A DNA stretch of 10,139 nucleotides. Origin: Leucogyrophana mollusca (taxonomy: Eukaryota > Basidiomycota > Agaricomycetes > Boletales). Made by a program: the position numbers and the translations under genes. The notes under the pieces were generated by a model. The model saw only the letters and a list, made by a program, of their open reading frames with translations. It had not been told where the DNA came from and searched no databases. Positions 1 through 6,891 of the stretch are shown one piece after another. The stretch covers positions 1 to 10,139 of the forward strand of contig MU266881.1 of the NCBI GenBank assembly GCA_021014945.1. The letters are read 5' to 3'. Numbering within the stretch: the first letter of the stretch is position 1; each line of letters begins with the position of its first letter.

Positions 1-592
1 AGGAATGGTAAATCGGCTCACTGAATGTGGCAAGTTTGGAAACCGTTATAAAGCCTCCCATGCGTTGGAATCATACGACCCGACATGCCGTTTTCGACTA
101 ATCTTGGCGAAGCCCCCAAAACCAATACTATGGATTATCTTCTGCGATAAATATGCTATGTATCTGACAGCTTAGGCTGTCGGCTCTGTTCTTATATAGT
201 AGTCATCAACTCATATACAACTTTCTCTTTCGCGAACATTTTGGTGTGAGTGGCGAAAATGAACATGCTCAAATCACGCCAACTGGTTTTTTGTGATGCT
301 GGAACTAGCAAACGGGAACAACTGATCTGAAGCAGGCAGACCAGTGGGACTTGGACAAACTTGGGGTGGCACTGGGACCAACAACAACACCCCACTGTAC
401 ATGTATGTGGGTGGGAAAACATTCTCAGCGTCATGTCCCAGTCGTTTCGGCACTCGGGCAACTGTTTTGCGACCTCTAACCGTATCGTTTCCTTATGCAT
501 ACTCTTTTCTCACTGATGGACTAGCTGTTGACTCAGGCGGGGCCACTGTTTTGCTACTTCAACAAGTTCAATTTCAATTTCTTCTCCACAGG
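1..592. other. Left-edge sequence, no confident gene
   Basis: No gene is supported here. Several frames stay open for 70-100 codons on both strands, including a minus-strand frame open from 492 down to a TGA at 274-276 that reads plausibly (Pro- and Ser-rich, ending in Lys-Asn-Gln-Leu-Ala). None has a convincing start, splice context or recognisable family. On the minus strand the words GCAAAACAGT-GCCC occur twice, near 457-475 and 543-560, suggesting a short degenerate duplication. A pyrimidine-rich stretch ending in CCACAG near 575-592 is a good candidate 3' splice site for the + strand feature that follows. Confidence 0.3.
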
Positions 593-1003
593 CTGTCCAT
601 CGTCACACAAAATATAGGTGCATACACGAGCGGCCGATGAACTCGATTTTTTCGATGCTCTCGAGGGTGTGGCACGGTTCACCAAGTTTCATGTTTATAC
701 CTGACAAGCAACTAACGGTCGCAGGGGATGTGTTTCTCCTCATTACGACGGGACAGTGCATACTTGTCTGGCAAGAATCAGCACGAGCCACCCATTTGAC
801 GGCTGTCGGTCGCACTGCTTCAGTCGATGCAAAGGCGGTCATAGGCTTCAACGGAGGGCAAGAACCAGTCAAGCCCCATTGGCGTCATCCTGAGGATGGA
901 GAGACCGGAATCTGACTCCGAGGCTTTAGAGGACATACGCAGGCTTGACCAAATGATGGGAAAGTCGGAATCACTGCGGTCGGGAAAGATGGCCTCCTGT
1001 TAG
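593..1003 (+). other. Possible 3' exons of a + strand gene, or a decayed gene; product unknown
   Basis: After the CCACAG acceptor-like site near 592, one + frame stays open to a TGA at about 915 and includes an ATG at 637. It reads like protein (a hydrophobic segment Asp-Val-Phe-Leu-Leu-Ile-Thr-Thr at about 730). A second frame, starting after a CATAG at about 846, runs to a TAG at 1001-1003. It is rich in Glu, Asp, Arg and Ser, as in Arg-Pro-Glu-Ser-Asp-Ser-Glu-Ala-Leu-Glu-Asp-Ile, as real C-termini often are. Joining the two frames needs an intron of only about 40 nt with a poor GTCGGT donor, or a frameshift. I therefore cannot choose between a real two-exon 3' end and a decayed gene. No family is recognised. 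Confidence 0.3.
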
Positions 1004-1099
1004 TGTCGCTCATAACAATAATCATTGACATGCCGACGTGGTCCACAGTGCGCTTTACCCTTCCCAGCGTACTGGCCCCCCATTCGGTCTTAACATCGT

Positions 1100-1167
1100 G
1101 CCATCCCTGTTAACAATAGAGTGGACCATACCCAATCTCGAAACCACGCCATCCCTGTTCACGATGG
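1100..1167. repeat. Direct repeat GCCATCCCTGTT upstream of the hexapeptide-repeat gene
   Basis: The 12-mer GCCATCCCTGTT is found at 1100-1111 and 1148-1159, 48 bp apart, and similarity continues for about eight more bases. CATCGTG at 1094-1100 and its reverse complement CACGATG at 1160-1166 frame the pair. The position, 220-290 bp upstream of a TATA box, fits paired binding sites in the promoter of the gene at 1444, but no known factor is assigned. Confidence 0.4.
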
Positions 1168-1378
1168 CTTGGGTCCCAGTTCGTTAGAGGGTGATCGACT
1201 TACCTTGATCGAGCAGGAACAGGACTTCCTTTTACTTTACCAGTTGCGGTATCAGAGTCCGCCATGACCGCGTCGCGCTGAAGGTCTTTTCAAAAAAAAC
1301 ACGGGTCCCTAATCTCGTCTCGGTCAGCTTGGCATCCACCTGCTCTCCAAGCCTGAGTGAGGCAGTTCTCTGAAGTGC

Positions 1379-1386
1379 TATAAAAG
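1379..1386 (+). promoter_or_regulatory. TATA box of the hexapeptide-repeat gene
   Basis: TATAAAAG lies 58 bp before the ATG at 1444. With the usual 25-35 bp offset, transcription would start near 1410-1420 in the C/T-rich stretch, giving a short leader of about 25-35 nt. This is the clearest core promoter in the window. Confidence 0.6.
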
Positions 1387-1443
1387 CCAGGGGGCGAGCT
1401 CATTTCCTGCATCTCAAGTCCACACTCGAGTTTACCATCGAAC

Positions 1444-2342
1444 ATGAAATTCGCTCCCATCATTCTTCTCTTCGCCACTTTGGCCATCGCTGCTCCTCAG
1501 CCGGGGTACTCGAAAGACAAGGATGTTGATCATTACGGTGTCGGACCAAAGAAGTATGCGAGCGCGCCTTCGTTTCTCCGTCCCTCTCGCTGACCCTAAG
1601 GCTATTACAGGTCGGAGAATGGGTATCACCACGGCAGTGAACACGGCGTGAAAGGGTACGACTATGGGAAGGGATATGACCATGACCATGGCAAAGGATA
1701 TGTCAGAAGGGGCTACTATGGCCAGGGGTACGACGATGTCAAAGGGTACGATGATGGCAAGGGGCACGATGACGGCAAGGGGTACGACAATGGAAAGGGA
1801 TACGACAATGGAAAGGGATACGACGACGGCAAGGGGTACGATGATGGAAAGGGATACGACGACAGCAAGGGGTACGATGATGGCAAGGACTGCGATGACA
1901 GCAAGGGGTACGATGACAGCAAGGGGTATGACGACGGCAAGGGATACGACCAGGGGAAAGAGGATGGCGACGAGAAGGGCTACGACTATGGAAAAGGCTA
2001 CGTCAAGAGGGGCGGTGATGGAAAGTGGTATCACGATGGCAAAGGATACGACGATGGCAAGGATGACAAGGGGCACAAAGGCGGCAAGGGGTATGACGAC
2101 GGGAAAGGCAATGACAGTGGCAAGGGATACGATGATGGAAAAGGGTACGACAACGGCAGGGGCTACAATGATGGCAAGGGCTACGACGACGGCAAGGGCT
2201 ATGACAACGGCAAGGGCTACGACGACGGCAAGGGCTACGACAATGGCAAGGGGTACAAGGGGTATGTCCGTCAATATTTTGCCCCGCTACAAGTCTGGTA
2301 GCTGACAGTCGCTCAACCTACAGAACTGAGAAGGAATACTAG
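1444..2342 (+). CDS. Secreted disordered hexapeptide-repeat protein (GKGYDD type), three exons
   Basis: Exons are 1444-1553, 1611-2261 and probably 2324-2342. Intron 1 (57 nt, GTATGCG donor, CTGAC branch, TTACAG acceptor) holds an in-frame TGA, so it must be removed. Intron 2 (62 nt, GTATGTCC donor, CTGAC branch, CTACAG acceptor) gives 259 residues ending in Gly-Thr-Glu-Lys-Glu-Tyr. If it is retained, the frame ends at the TAG at 2299-2301 with 266 residues. Residues 1-17 are a signal peptide (Lys-Phe-Ala-Pro, then a hydrophobic core ending Ala-Ile-Ala-Ala). From about residue 51 the chain is almost wholly hexapeptides Gly-Lys-Gly-Tyr-Asp-(Asp/Asn/Ser), with a single Cys at residue 131. Dibasic Kex2-like sites Arg-Arg (69-70) and Lys-Arg (169-170) both follow Lys-Gly-Tyr-Val. 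The protein is inferred to be secreted and unfolded; its function is unknown, and a wall-associated, adhesive, metal-binding or Kex2-processed peptide role is possible. Confidence 0.85.
1648..2258 (+). repeat. Degenerate 18-bp tandem repeat coding for GKGYDD hexapeptides
   Basis: The repeat core of the gene at 1444 is a tandem array with an 18-bp period of the form GGC/GGA-AAG-GGG/GGA/GGC-TAC/TAT-GAC/GAT-GAC/GAT. Most differences between units are at third codon positions, which means the peptide, not the DNA, has been conserved. The array keeps two other frames open as well: a + frame rich in Met/Thr/Arg and a minus frame made of Val/Ile/Ala/Leu/Pro. These are by-products of the repeat. Confidence 0.85.
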
Positions 2343-2703
2343 ACTCACAAGCGCCTACGCCTACAATGTTCCCGAGTCCATTCTGATCTTGTACCAGTGA
2401 AGTAAGAAGTCGTCGATAAATGTACTTATATGTGTGTCTCCCGAAAGTGTGTCTCGAACTTCGCTTTAATTGATCCATGCGACTGGGCTTTAGCGTTACT
2501 AGGACCTTAAAGTCACGACGGCCCAATGAACCTCACTACCAATTCTGAATCTCTAGAAGGTGGATTCGGAATTCGGACAGTATATATAGCTGCAGCAGGA
2601 TGACTATAACGATAAAGAGAGATAATGCAATCAGATCACAGAAACAACACGAATAGATGCACGAGCTAGAACCGGGACTATTGCTCCCCAGTGTGTTCTG
2701 CGA
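2343..2703. other. Convergent intergenic spacer
   Basis: This 361-bp spacer lies between the 3' ends of the + strand hexapeptide-repeat gene and the minus-strand membrane-protein gene, so it should hold both 3' UTRs and cleavage sites. GATAAA at 2415-2420 is a weak poly(A)-signal candidate for the + gene. A palindromic TATATATA at 2581-2588 is present, but no gene starts near it on either strand. No ORF here is convincing. Confidence 0.5.
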
Positions 2704-5178
2704 CTACCCGCTCGTCCGCCTCCCAGTATACCCGCGCAACACGATCTCGTCCACCTCCGCGAGCGCCTCTAGCGCTTTAGACATCCGCACCCGTGAGGTG
2801 GGGGAGATGGGTTCGCCGGGGGAAGCAGCACCTGCCGTATCGTAGACCGGAGGAAGGGACCCGTCGCGGGTCCGTACCTTTGTAGGACGTGGAGGCGACG
2901 CGTCTTTGTATGAGGGGAAGGGGAGGAGGGGAGGCGGCTTTGGGGACCGTAGTTTCCTAGTCGTCGCTTTGCGCTTCTTGGAGGGCAGCGGGAAGAGCTC
3001 GGGGGAGAGCTCAGCGCCTGCGGCCGTCTTAGGGTCCCGGCTCTCCAGTGCCCCCATCCCCATCTCGGAGAAATCGACCGGCCCCATCTTGGGCCACTCA
3101 ACGGCACCCATCTTGGGGCTCTCGAGCACCCCCCGCGCGGCGACGAGGCTGAGGGACGTGCTCGACTGGAGGGGCGGGGAGGTGAAGAAGAGGGTCGACG
3201 CGAGGGGCGGGGACATGAGCAGTGGGGGGCTGCGGGGCAGGATGGAGGAGTCGATGCGCGGTATCGAGGAAAGACGGGCCGGGGGCGCCTCAGGCTCCAC
3301 GCCACTCCGCTTCCGCCAGGACGGGCGGCGCTGGGGGAGAGTGGTGTATCGATCTGTGAACTGGTCCCCTCGAGTAGGCGTGCTCTGCTGGTCGCCACGC
3401 AGCGGTGCGTTGTCCTCACTGTTCGGTGTGCTGTTCTCGTCGTGGTGCTGGTGGTGCTGGCGGCCCGTTTTCTTGCGCCGTATCGTATCCCAGATCCCGC
3501 TCTGCCTTGGCGTCTCTCCTTGCTCGACTTCGTGCTCCTTCTCCCCAGTAGAGTCCCCATGGCTTTGCATGATCCTGAATCCGCTCCCGCCTACCCATAC
3601 CGTCCGAGGTTGAGGCTCCGCGTCGTCCTTCTCCACCCGCCGCGTCCGAGCCTCATCGCCTTCCGCCTCAGCGCCCCTCACGACACCCCTCTCCTTCCTG
3701 GGCGTGCCAGCGGGAGAATACGTCTTTCCAGGCCGCTGCAGCGACCTCGTGCCGCGCGCACCGCCGGTGCTCGGATCGGTGGACCCGCCATCACTCCCGC
3801 CGCGCCGCAAGCTCTCTAGACGGCTCTGTCCACTGATACTCACAGAACCCCCGTCGCTCCCACCACGCCTCAGGCCCTCCAGGCGACTCAGACTGCGCGT
3901 AGGCATTCCATGGCTCATGTCCACGTCCACGTCCGCATTCACATCTACAGCTGCGTACTCCTCATGGCGCAGTGCACCGAACTTGAGGCGGTCGAGGATC
4001 CCGCGGCGGATGGGCTTGGATTTGAGTCTGGGCTGCGTGGGATTCATAGCAGCGCCAGCTGTATCATCATCTTCGCTGCCTGGCGGCGCTGCAGCGACGT
4101 CAACCGATAGACGAGATGCAGTGACATCGATTGATGGCCGAGTCGACGACTCGGTGACGAGGAACGGATCGAGCTCGCACTCACGCTCGCTGACAAAGCT
4201 CGGGCCCATAATAAACGGAGGCCGCGAACTCACCCTCTCTACCTCTACCCCCACCTCCCCACCCCCATCCACCCCCGGCTCGCGCGCGTGCGACGACTTC
4301 GACCGCCCACGGGACGGCCACAGCGTGCTCCTGTGCTGGCTGGCGCTGGATGGCCCAGAGTCACGCGCGTCCGAGGGCGGCCACAGGGTGCTCCGGTGGG
4401 ACGGTCCACCGGAGGGCCACAGATTGGAGCGTGCGCCGTACCGCGCGCCGTGCACGGAATATTTGCTCGGGCTGCTGGCGTGTGCATGTGCGAAAAGCAT
4501 GGCTTGCTCCGTGTCCTCACCGTGCCGCGCCTCTTCCTGCGTGTCCTCCTCTTCCCCGGGGACGTACGCAGGTCCGTGCTCCAGAGAACCGTATCGCGGC
4601 CCAGGCTCCAGCGAAACCACCCTCCCGCGGCGCCTCCCACCGTGGTTGCCGCACCACCGGAGGCACGCCCACGCCGCCAAACACCCCAGCCCGACGCCCA
4701 AGACGGCAAACACGGGCGCGAGGTAGACGACGTTGAAGGGCGTGTGGGGGGTGATCTTGGGGGGTGGACGGGGTATGGGTGTATTACTGGCTGGGGGAAG
4801 GGCGGGTATTTGAATTAAGGGGGCTGTGGACGCGGGGTCGTCTAGTACGGGGGTGGAGGTGGACGGGATGGTCATTGAAGCTGCCGACGAGGGCAGTGAA
4901 GCTGATATGTCCGCCGAGGTCGGAATCCCTGCGCTGACGTCGGCGGTGGCGGGTCCGGGGGACGACGGAGGTGCTGTTGTGCTTGCACCCCAAGCTGGGT
5001 AGGGCCACCAGAAGTCGTAGTTAGACGTGCTGGGGTCCGGATCGCCAGCGGGGATGGCCTGCCGCGCGTAGTTGATGTCATAGTGGCTTATGATGGGGAA
5101 GTACGCGGAGGTGGTGAGGGAAGGGGTCTGGGACTCGGACTCGGACTTGGATGCTGGGGCGTGGTGGGCGGTTTTCAT
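2704..5178 (-). CDS. Single-pass membrane protein with Ser/Pro-rich ectodomain and long disordered tail
   Basis: This is one uninterrupted frame. The first ATG is at 5176-5178, because the upstream extension to 5217 has only a TTG, so the protein is 824 residues with a TAG stop at 2704-2706. Residues 1-147 are rich in Ser, Pro, Thr and Ala, with an aromatic Tyr-Asp-Phe-Trp-Trp-Pro-Tyr-Pro-Ala-Trp patch at about 54-63. Residues 149-172 form one hydrophobic helix (Val-Val-Tyr-Leu-Ala-Pro-Val-Phe, then Gly/Leu/Ala/Cys), followed by Arg-Arg-Arg-Gly-Arg. By the positive-inside rule the tail is cytoplasmic. I see no signal peptide, so it is probably a type III protein, unless an upstream exon supplies one. 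The tail of about 640 residues is low-complexity and charged, with two sets of short repeats and basic clusters (Lys-Lys-Arg-Lys), and ends in a Glu-Val-Asp-Glu-Ile-Val-Leu-Arg-Gly-Tyr motif. Family unknown; a surface sensor or scaffold is only a guess. A broken copy lies at 7577-8021. Confidence 0.85.
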   Translation of the reverse strand: MKTAHHAPASKSESESQTPSLTTSAYFPIISHYDINYARQAIPAGDPDPSTSNYDFWWPYPAWGASTTAPPSSPGPATADVSAGIPTSADISASLPSSAASMTIPSTSTPVLDDPASTAPLIQIPALPPASNTPIPRPPPKITPHTPFNVVYLAPVFAVLGVGLGCLAAWACLRWCGNHGGRRRGRVVSLEPGPRYGSLEHGPAYVPGEEEDTQEEARHGEDTEQAMLFAHAHASSPSKYSVHGARYGARSNLWPSGGPSHRSTLWPPSDARDSGPSSASQHRSTLWPSRGRSKSSHAREPGVDGGGEVGVEVERVSSRPPFIMGPSFVSERECELDPFLVTESSTRPSIDVTASRLSVDVAAAPPGSEDDDTAGAAMNPTQPRLKSKPIRRGILDRLKFGALRHEEYAAVDVNADVDVDMSHGMPTRSLSRLEGLRRGGSDGGSVSISGQSRLESLRRGGSDGGSTDPSTGGARGTRSLQRPGKTYSPAGTPRKERGVVRGAEAEGDEARTRRVEKDDAEPQPRTVWVGGSGFRIMQSHGDSTGEKEHEVEQGETPRQSGIWDTIRRKKTGRQHHQHHDENSTPNSEDNAPLRGDQQSTPTRGDQFTDRYTTLPQRRPSWRKRSGVEPEAPPARLSSIPRIDSSILPRSPPLLMSPPLASTLFFTSPPLQSSTSLSLVAARGVLESPKMGAVEWPKMGPVDFSEMGMGALESRDPKTAAGAELSPELFPLPSKKRKATTRKLRSPKPPPLLPFPSYKDASPPRPTKVRTRDGSLPPVYDTAGAASPGEPISPTSRVRMSKALEALAEVDEIVLRGYTGRRTSG
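3781..3888 (-). repeat. Tandem 21-residue repeat in the membrane-protein tail
   Basis: The segment Ser-Arg-Leu-Glu-(Gly/Ser)-Leu-Arg-Arg-Gly-Gly-Ser-Asp-Gly-Gly-Ser occurs twice in a row, 63 bp apart (residues 431-445 and 452-466 counting from the ATG). Only one of 15 residues differs, so the duplication is recent or conserved. Arg-Arg-Gly-Gly-Ser resembles a basophilic kinase site; that is inference. Confidence 0.75.
4312..4431 (-). repeat. Three Arg-Ser-(Thr/Asn)-Leu-Trp-Pro repeats in the membrane-protein tail
   Basis: The motif Arg-Ser-(Asn/Thr)-Leu-Trp-Pro occurs three times, starting at about residues 250, 262 and 283 of the 824-residue protein, separated by Ser/Gly/Pro-rich linkers. 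Trp is otherwise rare in the tail, so the motif may be a short docking peptide just inside the membrane. The function is unknown. Confidence 0.7.
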
Positions 5179-5290
5179 GATCAGAAGAGTGCCTGCTGCG
5201 TGCTGTGGTGTGATCAAAGTGTACTACTGTGCTTTGTGGCCTGGTCCGAGTATGCTACTGCACAATGTGATCGAGGGCGAGGAGGCCGAA

Positions 5291-5701
5291 CGTAAAGAGC
5301 TGAGGTCAGCTGTGATTACGTCGATCGACGAATGAGGACCGGGGGCTGGGGTCTGTCAGCCAGACCAGTTCGCCAGGGACTATAGCGATGCGAGCTGCGA
5401 GCGTATTAGTTAAATTCGCGCTTGGAGCGTAATGGGGTAAGACTCACAGAGGGGTGGTCCGACTCTAGGTCAAGGATGGTTGCTGAGCGCAGAAGCGGAA
5501 CGCCTCGACGATGTGCGCGTGTTGCACGGTGGAGGGGTCGGCGCGTTGTCTGTTGTCTGTTTTCTACTGTTCACGAAGGGGCGAAGGAAGGATCTGGTGT
5601 TTGGATGTGACCTTGAGCGGGCGACTGAGACCATTTCGATTTCGACGGTCGAAACTGAAATCGAGGGACTTGGGTGACGTATATATAGTGAAGTCGGCCA
5701 T
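5291..5701 (-). pseudogene. Decayed copy of the small Met-Ala-Asp gene (homologue of 6892-7540)
   Basis: An ATG at 5699-5701 opens a frame beginning Met-Ala-Asp-Phe-Thr-Ile-Tyr-Thr-Ser-Pro, then Lys-Ser-Leu-Asp-Phe-Ser-Phe-Asp-Arg-Arg. This aligns with Met-Ala-Asp-Leu-Thr-Val-Leu-Val-Ser-Pro and Asn-Ser-Leu-Asn-Phe-Asn-Phe-Ala-Arg-Arg of the intact gene at 6892. The frame stops (TAG) after 45 residues, but homology goes on in another frame (Lys-Gln-Thr-Thr-Asp-Asn against Lys-Gln-Pro-Ile-Asp-Asp). The exon border CCCCTCT|GTGAGT at 5448/5447 matches CCCCTCT|GTAAGT of the intact gene. A decayed second exon follows from about 5379: Leu-Ile-Arg-Arg-Ser-Thr is retained at 5319-5336, then a stop, then an Asp-Leu-Ser-(Ser/Ala)-Leu block near 5294-5308. 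The frameshifts and stops make a working full-length product unlikely. A short 45-residue protein cannot be ruled out. It sits just upstream of the membrane-protein gene, in the same order as in the right-hand copy. Confidence 0.72.
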
Positions 5702-6762
5702 CGTAGGAGTGAGCTGGTTGGAGGACGGTGCGCGTAGCAATTTGAGGATCGAATGTCTGTGCTTATTGATAACGGTAACAAATGTGTGCTGCCTGGCGAA
5801 CGATTGGAACTCATTGACTGAGGGTGAATGGCAGTGAATAATGGAGCTATAATCTGCCGCCGTCTCTGGGACACGCTGCCGATACTGAGGGCCGGGCATA
5901 CGAGCATCTTCGTTGTGTTGTATTCACCGAACTTTGCGGTTCGACGTCGCCTCCCTTCACCAGCTCCTCATCCCCCTGACCTATCAACGTCAACGATCGT
6001 GAACAATCACGTCGTGCTATAGTGTAACATCGATATAGGCGATTCCCGGTTTGAATACTCGAGAGATTCGTACCGGAGCTTACCTTGTGCAGATATACTT
6101 CTACCCCCACGTCCCCGGCCCTCTCCGCACCCTAAGCGCTCTCCGTCGTGAACGTCAGGAACTTCGCCGAGCCCGTCATGCGAGCTTGCATCCGCCTCCA
6201 AGTCCTATACGCTCTCAGCACCCTCAGTCACGAGCTTCACCGCGTTCCAGTGCTTCACTCAGTCCCGAAGCTCCCCCGTCCCGAAGCCTCTCTCCGTCTC
6301 CAAATCTTCTTCTCCCGCGCCGCCGAGCTTCTTCTTCACTTGCCCAGGCTTATCTAGCTCCTCCCCACATCCACGCTCATCTCGTGCCAAGACTGCGCTC
6401 CGTTCCCAGGTCCTCTATAACCCCGGGCTCGTCCTGAGAGGCGCGTGTGTCGTGGCACATGTCTGAGCCGTACGCGGAATCTTTCAAGGAAGATGAATTT
6501 ATTAGAGCATTTTAGTCGATAGGTTAATTAACGATGAACGGCGGGCAGGAGCAACAGTATTAGGATGAGATGTATCGAGTGATGGAGCTCGGAGCTTGGA
6601 GGCCCGAACGGCGGGGGGTTTTCTAGGGATGTCAATGAATACCTTGCATGTGAGACAGAGATAGTTGAGAGAAGTAGTTCAGCTCGCCTGCCAGTGCAGG
6701 GATAGGCCAGTTAGAACAACGGGAAGTAGCCGAGCGAGTCGGTGGTTGCTGCAAAGAATGTC

Positions 6763-6770
6763 TTACGTAA
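6763..6770. promoter_or_regulatory. TTACGTAA bZIP-type site, distal copy
   Basis: TTACGTAA is a perfect palindrome matching the binding site of fungal Yap-type and related bZIP factors (established knowledge of the family). It lies 122 bp upstream of the ATG at 6892 and is followed by TGTGATGCGC. The same word recurs 31 bp further on. Confidence 0.5.
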
Positions 6771-6793
6771 TGTGATGCGCCCTCCGCCATTAA

Positions 6794-6801
6794 TTACGTA
6801 A
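6794..6801. promoter_or_regulatory. TTACGTAA bZIP-type site, proximal copy
   Basis: This second perfect TTACGTAA is followed by TGATGCGC, nearly the same flank as the distal copy. The 31-bp start-to-start spacing is close to three helical turns, which would put both sites on one face of the DNA. It is 91 bp upstream of the ATG at 6892. No TATA box is visible, so these sites and the C/T-rich stretch at 6851-6870 are the likely promoter elements. Confidence 0.5.
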
Positions 6802-6891
6802 TGATGCGCGCCGACATCTATTCTGGGGTCAGCGGGACGACAACGCACCCACTGTACTTCTTTCCCTCGTTACAACGTGCTGGTCGGTACA

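Larger units (their letters stand above)
5702..6891. other. Spacer between the inverted gene copies, with ORF remnants
   Basis: This 1.2-kb spacer lies between the two divergent Met-Ala-Asp start codons. I find no intact gene. About 6085-6460 is strongly pyrimidine-rich on + and keeps several long frames open: a Ser-rich + frame from about 6151 to 6462 with no ATG, and a Glu/Lys-rich minus frame interrupted by TGA and TAG. A good minus-strand donor, CACAAG|GTAAGC, lies near 6084, and a protein-like minus frame follows at about 5860-5980. Together these suggest remains of another minus-strand gene, but no model can be closed. The last 130 bp hold the promoter sites of the gene at 6892. Confidence 0.4.

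Noticed and set aside
1432..2274. 280-codon minus-strand frame of Val/Ile/Ala/Leu/Pro repeats across the hexapeptide-repeat gene
   Set aside because: It is the complement of the 18-bp coding repeat; the + strand has the TATA box, signal peptide and splice sites, and third-position variation fits the + frame.
1664..2305. 213-codon second + frame rich in Met, Thr and Arg
   Set aside because: This is a shifted reading of the same repeat, with no signal peptide and no splice context.
2581..2588. TATATATA as a promoter
   Set aside because: Symmetrical word between two convergent gene ends with no start codon or gene downstream on either strand.
2769..3560. 263-codon minus frame overlapping the membrane-protein tail
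   Set aside because: Arg/Pro/Ser-biased out-of-frame shadow; the longer frame has the membrane helix, the internal repeats and a homologous relic.
3704..4726. 340-codon + frame opposite the membrane-protein gene
   Set aside because: Low-complexity Ser/Pro/Arg product mirroring a long intact minus-strand gene; typical shadow in GC-rich DNA.
5680..5687. TATATATA as a promoter near the broken small gene
   Set aside because: It lies inside the coding part of the relic (Thr-Ile-Tyr-Thr codons), and no start downstream needs it.
6190..6440. Apparent 102-106-bp periodicity with TCCG-YYCCA-RTCYT words at about 6192, 6294 and 6400
   Set aside because: Only about 20 bp of each unit agrees; the rest is generic pyrimidine-rich sequence, so a tandem repeat is not supported by eye.
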